Part shown: piece by piece, positions 6,725 through 12,859 of the stretch
Position numbering within the stretch: position 1 is the first letter of the stretch
How the letters are laid out: each line of letters opens with the position of its first letter
From: Flectobacillus sp049240685
GTDB taxonomy: Bacteria; Bacteroidota; Bacteroidia; Cytophagales; Spirosomataceae
Assembly (NCBI RefSeq): GCF_049240685.1
Contig: NZ_JBMLSD010000084.1
Coordinates: 1 to 14,228, forward strand
DNA length: 14,228 nucleotides
Reading direction: 5' to 3'
Made by a program: the position numbers and the translations under genes
Notes under the pieces: model-generated
Seen by the model: the letters and a program-made list of their open reading frames with translations, nothing else
What the model was told of the DNA's origin: nothing
Database searches by the model: none

Positions 6725-6982
6725 GAAAGCAAAATTAGTTTTCCAACAGGCATTCGGTAAATAGTTTTAAAAATGTTTTTCTATTGCCGAAACCTTATTT
6801 TACTGAGAGCTCAAAGCCGAAAGACGAACGCTTAAAAGTATAATTTCATTTTGCACGACAGCCTAAAAATGAGAGCAAAAATAGTTTTCTACAGGCATGA
6901 GGCAACAGGCAATTATTTTCAAAAATATTTTTGTTAACCACCGATATACTTTTGCCAAAAGCCTACAGCTGAAAGCTCATAG
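6725..6982 (+). repeat. two degenerate tandem repeat units, 146-bp period
   Basis: Unit 1 (6725-6823) opens AGCAAAATTAGTTTTCCAAC and unit 2 (6871-6982) opens AGCAAAAATAGTTTTCTAC, with 146 bp between matching positions. Both continue through CAGGCA, an A/T-rich run of type 'TTTTAAAAATGTTTTT' and a 'TTGCC(G/A)AAA' element, then GAGAGCTCA or GAAAGCTCA. Unit 2 ends GCCTACAGCTGAAAGCT, which recalls GCCTATAGCTGCTTGCT near 5279. No coding potential. Confidence 0.55.
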
Positions 6983-7010
6983 TACAAATGATTAGCTTAA
7001 TTTAATAATA

Positions 7011-7043
7011 CAGTGCCTTTTGTATTGCGCTACAAAAGGCCTG
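7011..7043. repeat. perfect 10-bp-stem palindrome of unknown role
   Basis: GCCTTTTGTA (7015-7024) pairs with TACAAAAGGC (7031-7040) around a TTGCGC loop. CAG (7011-7013) and CTG (7041-7043) extend it across a one-base bulge. Neither strand has a T-run after the stem, so it is not a standard terminator. Confidence 0.65.
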
Positions 7044-7239
7044 TAGCATTAGAAAAAACATCTATATGCGAGCTAAGTTTCTGGCTTCGAGTACACTGCC
7101 TTCAGACTAACTATTCGAAAACCTACTACCATTATTGTAATTTTTTCCTTCCTTTTTACTGAAATGCTTGGAATACGTGGTATTCTCAGGTCTTTTCTGA
7201 TGAAAACTTATCATTTACCGAACCCAAACTAGTAAAAAC

Positions 7240-8796
7240 ATGAGAGCTCTATTCTATCTTCAAAAACTATTCACCTTTTGTTTTATTATTGGAACCGTAT
7301 GGAGTACACCTGTAGTTGCTCAAACGCAAGAAGATTTAAAATCTTTTATCCAAAAATTGTATTCTGACCAAGCCTACGCCAAGGAATTACAAATCGAAAG
7401 CCCTTCTGAAGTTATCAGATTTTACCAAAATATTGATTATAAAACTATTTGGCTAGAAGGCGAATCGGATTATAAAAAAGAGTACTTGGATGTGCTCAAA
7501 CATGCTTCTGACTACGGACTCGACCGTACCAAATATCATTATGGCTATCTGACTTCTAGGCATTTCCCAACATTAGAATACGAACTCATCATGACGCACT
7601 CAATCATGGAGTTTTATAAAGATATTGCCAATGGCACTACTTTGTTGGATTTGTCTTACAATGGTTTGGGATATAATAATCATTGTCTCAACCCTACAGC
7701 GATGCTCCTCAACACCTACGCTAAAGGAAGTGTCAAGGATGTGATCTCTTTTTTGCAACCGCAATCTTTGGGCTATCAGGCAACGCAAAACCTTTTGACT
7801 CGCTTGAATACTTTTGTCGAAAATGACAATTTTCAAGAACCAGTTGTAACCTATATCGCAACTTTTGCAGAAAATAAAGAACTCATCAAAAAGCTTTACT
7901 ATTTAGGTTTTTTGCCTACCATGACCGACGCTAGTCTTCTCAAAGAAGGTATGATTACGAATGCCCTGAAAGGCTTTCAGTCATTATATAACATTGTACC
8001 AGACGGTATTCTTGGCCCAATTACCCTATCAAAATTATCGATTCCTTTAGTCAAATTGCGTGCGCAGCTCATTCTTAATCTCAATCGTTGGCGAGTAATT
8101 AATTGCCTTGATAATCAACGATATATTCAAATCAACATTCCTTCGGCTACTTTGGCACTCTATGATCGAGATAGCTTGGTGATGCGTATGAAAACAATCG
8201 TGGGGAAACCCATTACCCCAACCCCAACGCTTTGTTCTGAAATAAACAAGATTACCTTTTTCCCTTACTACGAAGTTCCTAAAAATGTAGCCATCAACGA
8301 GCTATTGCCTGTGCAGCAAAAAGAACCTAGTTTTTTTGAGAATAATGGCTATCAGTTAATCGATGAAAAAGGATTTGTAAGGGACGCTAACAGTATCGAT
8401 TGGGGTACAGTCTCGAAAGACAATTTCCCTTATGAAGTCCGTCAGGTAGCTGGCTGTGATAATTCATTGGGCTTACTCAAATTTGACTTTGATAGTCCCT
8501 ATTCGATGTACTTGCACGATACTAATCGCAAAGATTTATTTAGTAAAAACAAGCGCTATCTGAGCAATGCCTGTATTCGTCTCGAAAAACCTTATGAATT
8601 AGCAACCATGCTTTTTCAAGATAGAAATCTGGTAGAAGAATTCGTGAAAAAGCGTTTTGAACCACATTTAAGCCCAACAAGCTTCGCACTTGAAAACCCT
8701 ATTAAAATATTCATTACCTACATTACCGCAGATGTCGACGATTTTGGTAGTCTTGTTATTTATGATGATGTATACAACAAGGATAATATAAAATAG
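7240..8796 (+). CDS. L,D-transpeptidase, YcbB/LdtD-like, exported
   Basis: A 518-residue exported enzyme predicted to form 3-3 (L,D) cross-links in peptidoglycan or to remodel it. Residues 1-27 are a signal peptide (PVVA-Q). About 30-215 resemble the YcbB scaffold region, 220-268 contain a peptidoglycan-binding-1-like motif (GFQSLYNIVPDGILGPITLSKL region), and about 293-470 are the YkuD catalytic domain. Within it YLHDTNRKDLFSKNKRYLSN leads to ACIRLE, giving catalytic H426 and C445, 19 residues apart as in the YcbB group. The residue before the cysteine is Ala rather than the usual Gly of S-x-G-C. The WGTV motif (388-391) and TPTPTLCSEINKITFFPYYEVP (about 327-347) also fit this subfamily. It is probably transcribed alone from the long upstream spacer. 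Confidence 0.9.
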   Translation: MRALFYLQKLFTFCFIIGTVWSTPVVAQTQEDLKSFIQKLYSDQAYAKELQIESPSEVIRFYQNIDYKTIWLEGESDYKKEYLDVLKHASDYGLDRTKYHYGYLTSRHFPTLEYELIMTHSIMEFYKDIANGTTLLDLSYNGLGYNNHCLNPTAMLLNTYAKGSVKDVISFLQPQSLGYQATQNLLTRLNTFVENDNFQEPVVTYIATFAENKELIKKLYYLGFLPTMTDASLLKEGMITNALKGFQSLYNIVPDGILGPITLSKLSIPLVKLRAQLILNLNRWRVINCLDNQRYIQINIPSATLALYDRDSLVMRMKTIVGKPITPTPTLCSEINKITFFPYYEVPKNVAINELLPVQQKEPSFFENNGYQLIDEKGFVRDANSIDWGTVSKDNFPYEVRQVAGCDNSLGLLKFDFDSPYSMYLHDTNRKDLFSKNKRYLSNACIRLEKPYELATMLFQDRNLVEEFVKKRFEPHLSPTSFALENPIKIFITYITADVDDFGSLVIYDDVYNKDNIK

Positions 8797-9186
8797 GGGA
8801 GTGGGGCTCATCACAATGGCAGATTGGCGATTTCTGATTGTGGAATTTTGTTTCTTATAAAAATGAGGATATATATCCGAAATCCAACATTAGGGTTGTA
8901 CGAAGGATTTTATTTTGTTCAAAAGAGTGCTTATGATTAGTGTTTTTTGATGTAGTGGCAACTCTAATCCGATATTGGAAATCATTAGTATCGCCTTTCG
9001 TATGTGTTCGATTCTTTCCAACAAAAATCATATATCCGAATGACTTTACTCTTAGTTTGGGGATGTGCTATAAAACAAATTTGTACTGTAATCAATTGCT
9101 AATCAAGCAAGTCAGATTACACTCTTAGTACAAAACCGACCAAGTCTTTTTTATTTTTTCTATAACAAAACAAAACCTTTACCATC
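8797..9186. other. 390-bp gene-free spacer with repeat modules
   Basis: About half of it (8819-9004) consists of modules shared with the palindromic repeat at 3383-3536. The remainder (9005-9186) is AT-rich; ACTCTTAGT occurs twice (9048-9056 and 9121-9129). No convincing promoter box or terminator was identified, and the small open frame at 8940-9128 is made of repeat sequence. Confidence 0.6.
8819..9004. repeat. palindromic intergenic repeat, copy B (permuted modules)
   Basis: It shares four blocks with copy A: GCAGATTGGCGATTTCTGAT (8819-8838, continuing to GGAA at 8845) with 3409-3435; TCCGAAATCC (from 8876) with 3483-3492; GGTTGTACGAAGGATTTT (8894-8911), identical to 3383-3400; and ATCCGATATTGGAAAT (8967-8982), one mismatch from 3496-3511. 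The right outer arm is decayed: TTCGTA (8997-9002) still pairs with TACGAA (8899-8904). In copy A the inner blocks lie between the outer arms; here they precede them. Confidence 0.7.
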
Positions 9187-9594
9187 ATGAGTACTATCGA
9201 AAACCTCGAAGTTGATCGTTCATTTAAGTATCAATTCTACCACCGCGAGAATAGCGAATGGCTTAAATCTTTAGATTTTTTCAAAGAAGAAATCAAATAT
9301 CTCAAAGGGCTTATTGCGAATGTGAATAAGAAAAACACTTCGCATGAGGTACAAAATGAAACCTTTATCTTCAATCGAGAACTAGATATTCTTGCTGGCG
9401 ACATTGATGCCGTCAATCAGTCTATCGTTGAAGAAGAATGGGGATTTGATGACGATGCTATGGGCAAAGACTTTTTACTAGGCGAAGAAATCTATTATCG
9501 TCATATTGGCATTCGTGAGAATTTTCAAAAAGCTGAAAAGGCTTTCTATGATATCAAACACCGATTGTATAGATTTTTGTGTAAATCGTTGTAA
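9187..9594 (+). CDS. uncharacterised helical protein, paralogue 1 of 3
   Basis: A 135-residue cytoplasmic protein with no signal peptide or membrane segment, strongly acidic and predicted mostly helical. After a 12-residue lead (MSTIENLEVDRS) it aligns without gaps over 123 positions to the two genes downstream. Numbering the shared block from F13 as 1, residues invariant in all three include H7, E9, N10, W13, L17, F19, E23, I24, N38, I68, E72, F75, K82, F84, H94, R98, F101, E105, K106, F108, K112, H113, Y116 and F118. From memory, the 'H..W...L.F...EI' opening recalls small unnamed proteins common in Bacteroidota. A terminator follows (9661-9692), so this copy is probably transcribed separately from the next two. 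Function unknown. Confidence 0.85.
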   Translation: MSTIENLEVDRSFKYQFYHRENSEWLKSLDFFKEEIKYLKGLIANVNKKNTSHEVQNETFIFNRELDILAGDIDAVNQSIVEEEWGFDDDAMGKDFLLGEEIYYRHIGIRENFQKAEKAFYDIKHRLYRFLCKSL

Positions 9595-9660
9595 ATCCAA
9601 CGATTCGTTTTATGCAGTAAATTAGTACAAAATAATTTTACTTGTTAGTTTGGGATGGCG

Positions 9661-9692
9661 AACGGTTTTCTTGGTTGAGGAAACCGTTTTTT
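9661..9692 (+). terminator. intrinsic terminator after paralogue 1
   Basis: An 11-bp stem (9661-9671 with 9678-9688, one G-T pair) with a TGGTTG loop is followed directly by TTTT (9689-9692). It is 66 bp past the stop and splits the three-gene paralogue cluster into two transcription units. Confidence 0.9.
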
Positions 9693-9787
9693 AAAACTGC
9701 TTTTTTCACTTTGACTTTTATCAGTATTACTTATGACGAATGTTCTATGTTAGGTTCCCCAAAAGCAAGAACTTTGACATATCAAAA

Positions 9788-10210
9788 ATGACAAGCACCA
9801 TGGAAAATGTTCTATTTGAGCCAAAAACAAGTTCGTTGAAGTTTGAACTTTATCACAGAGAAAACCAGCAATGGTTATCAACTTTGAACTTTATCCGTGA
9901 CGAAATTCAGTACTTCGAAACTTGGATGGAACATTTGCGAGAGTTGAACCTATCAAGAACATTACAAAATGAATGGATTGCTTTGGAGGAACAATTTGCG
10001 CAAGAAAGAGTAGAGACTCAAGCCTTGCTCAGAGCCATCGAACATGAAGAATATCTTTTTGGTTTGGAAACTCAACAGAAAGATTTTCAACTCGGAGAAG
10101 AACACTATCTAAAGCACCGCAATTTACGGGTTCGTTTTAGGGCAATTGAAAAAGATTTTCATACAAGCAAGCATTCATTTTACGAATTTATGACCGATAT
10201 AATGAACTAG
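9788..10210 (+). CDS. uncharacterised helical protein, paralogue 2 of 3
   Basis: A 140-residue acidic, helical, cytoplasmic protein homologous over its whole core to the genes on either side (LKFELYHRENQQWLSTLNF here against FKYQFYHRENSEWLKSLDF in paralogue 1). The ATG at 9788 is preferred over the one at 9740 because it gives MTSTMENV, mirroring MSTIENLE of paralogue 1, whereas the upstream 16 residues have no counterpart. It keeps all shared His/Glu positions, including YHREN, QKDFQLGEE, LKH, IEKDFHTSKH. Only 2 bp separate its stop from the next ATG, so the two are surely co-transcribed. A TTTG at 9710-9713 could be a -33 element, but the -7 box is poor. Function unknown. Confidence 0.83.
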   Translation: MTSTMENVLFEPKTSSLKFELYHRENQQWLSTLNFIRDEIQYFETWMEHLRELNLSRTLQNEWIALEEQFAQERVETQALLRAIEHEEYLFGLETQQKDFQLGEEHYLKHRNLRVRFRAIEKDFHTSKHSFYEFMTDIMN

Positions 10211-10212
10211 CC

Positions 10213-10593
10213 ATGGAAACAATGAAATTTGAACTCTGTCATTTTGAAAACATCAAATGGGCAGAAAGTTTGACCTTTTATGCTGACGAAATTAAGTTTT
10301 TTGTCAAAATCCTAAAAGAAGTCTTGCATAGCAATACTCATACTGAGCTAACAAAAAAGGCAGAGGACTTTTTGGCAAAATTTAAACATAGCGAATCAGA
10401 AATTGAAAGTCTGGCAATAGCGATTTTAGAGCAAGAAAAATCCTTTGCTGAATATGCTCAAGGCAAACAGTTTTTGTTTGACCAGCAGGTACAAATGATT
10501 CATGAGCGTCGTCGCTCAGCGTTTCAAACACTCGAAAAAGACTTTATGCTACACAAGCATCAATTGTATCAGTTTTTGTCGAATGTCCTATAA
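10213..10593 (+). CDS. uncharacterised helical protein, paralogue 3 of 3
   Basis: A 126-residue acidic, helical, cytoplasmic protein, the most divergent of the three. It starts almost directly with the shared block (MET then MKFELCHFENIKWAESLTF) and retains H7, E23, E72, H94, E105 and H113 of the common numbering (LEKDFMLHKHQLYQFL near the C-terminus). The YHREN of the other two is CHFEN here, and KDF is KQF. It is translated from the same transcript as paralogue 2 (2-bp spacing). The nearest terminator is at 10720-10751. The gap-free match suggests recent tandem duplication of one helical-bundle unit. Function unknown. Confidence 0.85.
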   Translation: METMKFELCHFENIKWAESLTFYADEIKFFVKILKEVLHSNTHTELTKKAEDFLAKFKHSESEIESLAIAILEQEKSFAEYAQGKQFLFDQQVQMIHERRRSAFQTLEKDFMLHKHQLYQFLSNVL

Positions 10594-10719
10594 AGTTATT
10601 AGTTAATCGTCTATCTGTTATTCGAAAACAGATTCGTCATTAAAAGTAATGATACGGATAAGACGAAAACTTGATAACTTATTTAATGAGAAATAACAAG
10701 TGGTTTAGAGATAGATTTG

Positions 10720-10751
10720 AATGGCTCCCTTCATTAAAGGAAGCCATTTTT
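10720..10751 (+). terminator. intrinsic terminator of the paralogue 2-3 operon
   Basis: AATGGCT (10720-10726) pairs with AGCCATT (10742-10748). After one mismatch, CCTT (10728-10731) pairs with AAGG (10737-10740) around a 5-nt loop. TTTTT follows in and after the 3' arm (10747-10751). Confidence 0.85.
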
Positions 10752-10828
10752 GTTTGTGTATGAGTAGATAATTCAGGAGGTATTATTTTTATCTTACCTG
10801 TAGAGACGTAATACTTTACGTCTAAAAC

Positions 10829-10852
10829 GATGGTATTCTTACATATACCATC
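10829..10852 (+). other. hairpin overlapping the terminator stem
   Basis: GATGGTAT (10829-10836) pairs with ATACCATC (10845-10852) around an 8-nt loop. Its CATC (10849-10852) is also the foot of the long terminator stem at 10849-10896, so the two structures compete at their junction. Confidence 0.5.
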
Positions 10853-10896
10853 AAAAAAGGCGTTTGAAATAAGTTTTTCAAACGCCTTTTTTGATG
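10849..10896. terminator. long bidirectional terminator inside the inverted-repeat element
   Basis: A 21-bp perfect stem pairs 10849-10869 with 10876-10896 around a TAAGTT loop, with six A on the left arm and six T on the right. It can stop transcription on both strands and probably ends the lactate dehydrogenase transcript, whose stop codon is about 150 bp away. Confidence 0.88.
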
Positions 10897-11048
10897 AACT
10901 GTCAAGATAGTTATATAGGGATAACAAGTTCGATACTGTATTACAAAATGACACATTTTTAGACGTAAAGTATTACGTCTCTACGGTTGTCGTGAATCGT
11001 TTCATAAAACATTTCTTTTGTGCAAGGGCAAATTCACTACTCCACACT

Positions 11049-12068
11049 CTATTGTAACTCTTCAAGCTGGTGTATTTTACCTACCTTTGCATTACACTCT
11101 TCAGGAGTACCCAGCTGCCATTCGTCCAGATTTTGTATAGTTTTATCTGCAATATTGGTCAGTGCTTCATTGGTCAAAAATGCTTGGTGTCCTGTGATAA
11201 TAACGTTATTGAAGTTCATCAAATCATTCAGTAACTCATCACGACCTTCCGTTTCAAAATGGTTTTTGAAGAAAATACCTCTTTCATTTTCGTAAACATC
11301 CAAACCCAAATAACCGATTTTTCCATCACGTAAGCCTTGCAAGACATCTTCTGTTTTTACCAAGCCTCCACGACTAGTATTTACAAGCATAACACCTGTT
11401 TTCATTTTGGCAATTTGTTCTTTGGTAATCATATATTTGGTTTCCTCTGTCAGAGGTGCATGAAGCGTAATAATATCAGACGTTGCGAGTAATTCATTAA
11501 GTGTCACAAAAGTTACTCCTTCGTAGTCATTGGCCTCCTCGGCGTATTTGTCATACACCATCAGCCTGCATCCAAAGCCTTTCAGGATATCTGCCACCAC
11601 TTTTCCAATAGTACCCAAGCCCACAATTCCGACGGTTTTTTGGTACATATCAAAACCAATCAAGCTACTCAAATCGAACTGGTAGTTATGAGCTTTGGTA
11701 TCGGCCATGATGAGCTTTCTATTCAAAGCCATCATCAATGCCACCGTATGCTCGGCCACAGAATTTGGCGAATAATGCGGAACATTAGCCACTCGAATAC
11801 CCAACTCGGCTGCTACTTTAAGATTGATATGGTCAACACCCACCGAACGGGTGGCTACATATTTCACGCCCAAATCATTTAAGGCACGAAGTACAGGCTC
11901 TGAGGCGTCGTCGTTGGTAAAAAGCACTACCACATCAAATCCTTCTGCCATTTTCACGGTATCCATATTCAAGGGTTTTCCAGTGATAGTAATATCGTGT
12001 TTTTGTTGGTTAGCGTTTTGTAAAGAGGCTTTTTCAAACTCTTTAGTACTATAAATCAGTGCTTTCAT
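11049..12068 (-). CDS. ldhA: D-lactate dehydrogenase (2-hydroxyacid dehydrogenase family)
   Basis: A 339-residue cytoplasmic NAD-dependent enzyme expected to interconvert pyruvate and D-lactate (EC 1.1.1.28) during fermentation or lactate use. It has the two-domain D-hydroxyacid dehydrogenase layout: substrate domain with RSVGVDHINL (74-83) and YSPNSVAEHTVALMMALNR (99-117), then a Rossmann domain with GLGTIG (150-155) and D173, which favours NAD. The catalytic residues R233 (TSRGG), E262 (YENE) and H294 (TGHQAFLT) keep exactly the 29- and 32-residue spacing known from Lactobacillus D-LDH (R235/E264/H296). YENERGIFF and GHQAFLTNEAL are typical of the LdhA branch rather than glycerate or phosphoglycerate enzymes. 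Transcribed alone from a -7 box at 12119-12126. Another 2-ketoacid substrate cannot be excluded. Confidence 0.92.
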   Translation of the reverse strand: MKALIYSTKEFEKASLQNANQQKHDITITGKPLNMDTVKMAEGFDVVVLFTNDDASEPVLRALNDLGVKYVATRSVGVDHINLKVAAELGIRVANVPHYSPNSVAEHTVALMMALNRKLIMADTKAHNYQFDLSSLIGFDMYQKTVGIVGLGTIGKVVADILKGFGCRLMVYDKYAEEANDYEGVTFVTLNELLATSDIITLHAPLTEETKYMITKEQIAKMKTGVMLVNTSRGGLVKTEDVLQGLRDGKIGYLGLDVYENERGIFFKNHFETEGRDELLNDLMNFNNVIITGHQAFLTNEALTNIADKTIQNLDEWQLGTPEECNAKVGKIHQLEELQ

Positions 12069-12118
12069 ACGGGATAGAATTTTGGTTAATAAAAGAAGGT
12101 TTAGCCTTTTTTATATGT

Positions 12119-12126
12119 CAAAATTA
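12119..12126 (-). promoter_or_regulatory. -7 promoter box of ldhA
   Basis: Read on the minus strand this is TAATTTTG, a perfect TAnnTTTG match about 51 bp before the ldhA ATG. No clear -33 element was found. Confidence 0.6.
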
Positions 12127-12249
12127 CCCCTCCATCTCATTTTTACCCATGACATTTATCAGTCTATTAGCTACTTATACTCATCCAAACGAAGTAATGG
12201 CGGATTGAAATAAAAACACATTTCTCTTTTTTCTTTCAAAAACGTCCTT

Positions 12250-12257
12250 TAAGTTTG
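12250..12257 (+). promoter_or_regulatory. -7 promoter box of the thi operon
   Basis: TAAGTTTG is a perfect TAnnTTTG match. Transcription would start around 12262-12264, exactly where the TPP aptamer begins, which supports both calls. The upstream stretch is T-rich (12221-12236) but has no clean TTTG. Confidence 0.65.
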
Positions 12258-12261
12258 TAGC

Positions 12262-12343
12262 AGACTTTAGGGGTGCCTTAATATACGGGCTGAGATTATA
12301 CCCTTTGAACCTGAACAGCGTAATGGTTGCGAAGGAAAAAGCA
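12262..12343 (+). promoter_or_regulatory. TPP riboswitch (THI element)
   Basis: The conserved aptamer segments are present in order: AGGGGTGCC (12269-12277), GGGCTGAGATTATACCC (12287-12303), TTGAACCTGAACAGCGTAAT (12305-12324) and TGCGAAGGA (12328-12336). This is the thiamine pyrophosphate-binding RNA that lowers expression of thiamine genes when TPP is plentiful. It precedes thiS and thiC on the same strand, the expected targets. The ends of P1 are approximate, as the flanking helix is weak. Confidence 0.96.
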
Positions 12344-12600
12344 GAGCAAAATACTTTTCGTAGAATAGCCATTGGTGGGCTATCTCCAAAATATTTCAAG
12401 CTGAAGTTTTTGATTAATGATGTAGGAAATTGTTGGGATTATTTGTCCTTTACAGCTCTATTGTTTTGGGCTGTATCTGATAAATGTCGCTTCAATCCTA
12501 AACGGAGCAAAGTAGCATTCGCTCGCAAAATCATTTAAGCAAAAACCGTTCTGTCTAATCCACTCCTAAGGGTCGCGTTGGTATTTAATATTTTACAAAC
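12344..12600 (+). promoter_or_regulatory. 257-nt leader between the TPP aptamer and thiS
   Basis: This long leader should contain the riboswitch expression platform. Two hairpins are visible: ATAGCC (12365-12370) with GGCTAT (12378-12383), and TACAGCTC (12451-12458) with GGGCTGTA (12468-12475, one G-T pair). Neither is followed by a T-run, so a Rho-independent terminator is not evident and control may be translational or Rho-dependent. The open frame at 12305-12538 starts from a TTG inside the aptamer and is not supported. Confidence 0.5.
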
Positions 12601-12804
12601 ATGACCTTATTTATCAATTCAGAAGCTACAGACGTAGCATCCAGCTTCACAATCGAAGACTTACTCGAACAATTTCATTTGGCTCAAGTCAAAGGTTTGG
12701 CCATTGCTGTCAATGATATGGTTTTGCCCAAATCCGAATGGCAAAGTCATGTTTTTCAAGAAAACGACCAAGTAACTCTCATTCGAGCAAGTCAGGGAGG
12801 ATAA
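12601..12804 (+). CDS. thiS: thiamine biosynthesis sulfur-carrier protein ThiS
   Basis: A 67-residue ubiquitin-fold protein that, after adenylation by ThiF and thiocarboxylation at its C-terminal glycine, donates sulfur to thiazole synthase ThiG. The diagnostic features are the opening LFINSEA beta strand, the FTIEDLLEQF helix, KGLAIAVNDMVLPKSEW (31-47), VTLIRASQGG and the free Gly-Gly end (66-67). Length is normal for ThiS. It is the first gene after the TPP riboswitch and is followed 55 bp later by thiC, so the two form the start of a thi operon. Its partners ThiG, ThiF and ThiH are not in the window. Confidence 0.96.
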   Translation: MTLFINSEATDVASSFTIEDLLEQFHLAQVKGLAIAVNDMVLPKSEWQSHVFQENDQVTLIRASQGG

Positions 12805-12859
12805 AATTCCTTACTCCAATCCTATTGTAACATCATGTATTTTAACTCATCATTCTCCT

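Larger units (their letters stand above)
6721..7239. other. 519-bp gene-free spacer before the L,D-transpeptidase gene
   Basis: It contains two related degenerate repeat units (6725-6823, 6871-6982), a strong 10-bp palindrome (7011-7043) and a small hairpin, GAATAC-GTG-GTATTC (7171-7185), 55 bp before the transpeptidase ATG. No credible open frame and no perfect TAnnTTTG promoter box were found; TAATTTTT at 7138-7145 is the nearest match. Confidence 0.65.
10800..10984. mobile_element. 185-bp MITE-like element with 28-bp perfect terminal inverted repeats
   Basis: The arms at 10800-10827 and 10957-10984 are exact reverse complements over 28 bp, beginning GTAGAGACGTAATACT. Each arm is itself a hairpin, AGACGTAA-TACT-TTACGTCT (10804-10823 in the left arm). 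The 129-bp centre has no gene but two hairpins. No transposase is nearby and no clear target-site duplication is seen, so mobility is inference. Similar 'GTAGAGACG...CGTCTCTAC' palindromes are, from memory, widespread intergenic repeats in bacteria. Confidence 0.7.
10594..11048. other. 455-bp convergent spacer between the paralogue cluster and the lactate dehydrogenase gene
   Basis: It contains the cluster terminator (10720-10751) and a 185-bp inverted-repeat element (10800-10984) with its own terminator hairpin. The 64 bp from 10985 to 11048 show nothing recognisable. A minus-strand open frame (10679-10954) runs across the hairpins and is not credible. Confidence 0.7.

Noticed and set aside
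8940..9128. 62-residue plus-strand open frame
   Set aside because: It lies in repeat modules, with low-complexity composition and no recognisable domain.
9740..9787. Upstream ATG for paralogue 2
   Set aside because: The extra 16 residues have no counterpart in the sister proteins, whereas the ATG at 9788 reproduces the N-terminus of paralogue 1.
10679..10954. Minus-strand 91-residue open frame
   Set aside because: It runs through two terminator hairpins and the inverted-repeat element, so it is a by-product of palindromic sequence.
12305..12538. 77-residue open frame in the thi leader
   Set aside because: It begins with TTG inside the TPP aptamer core and shows no family features.
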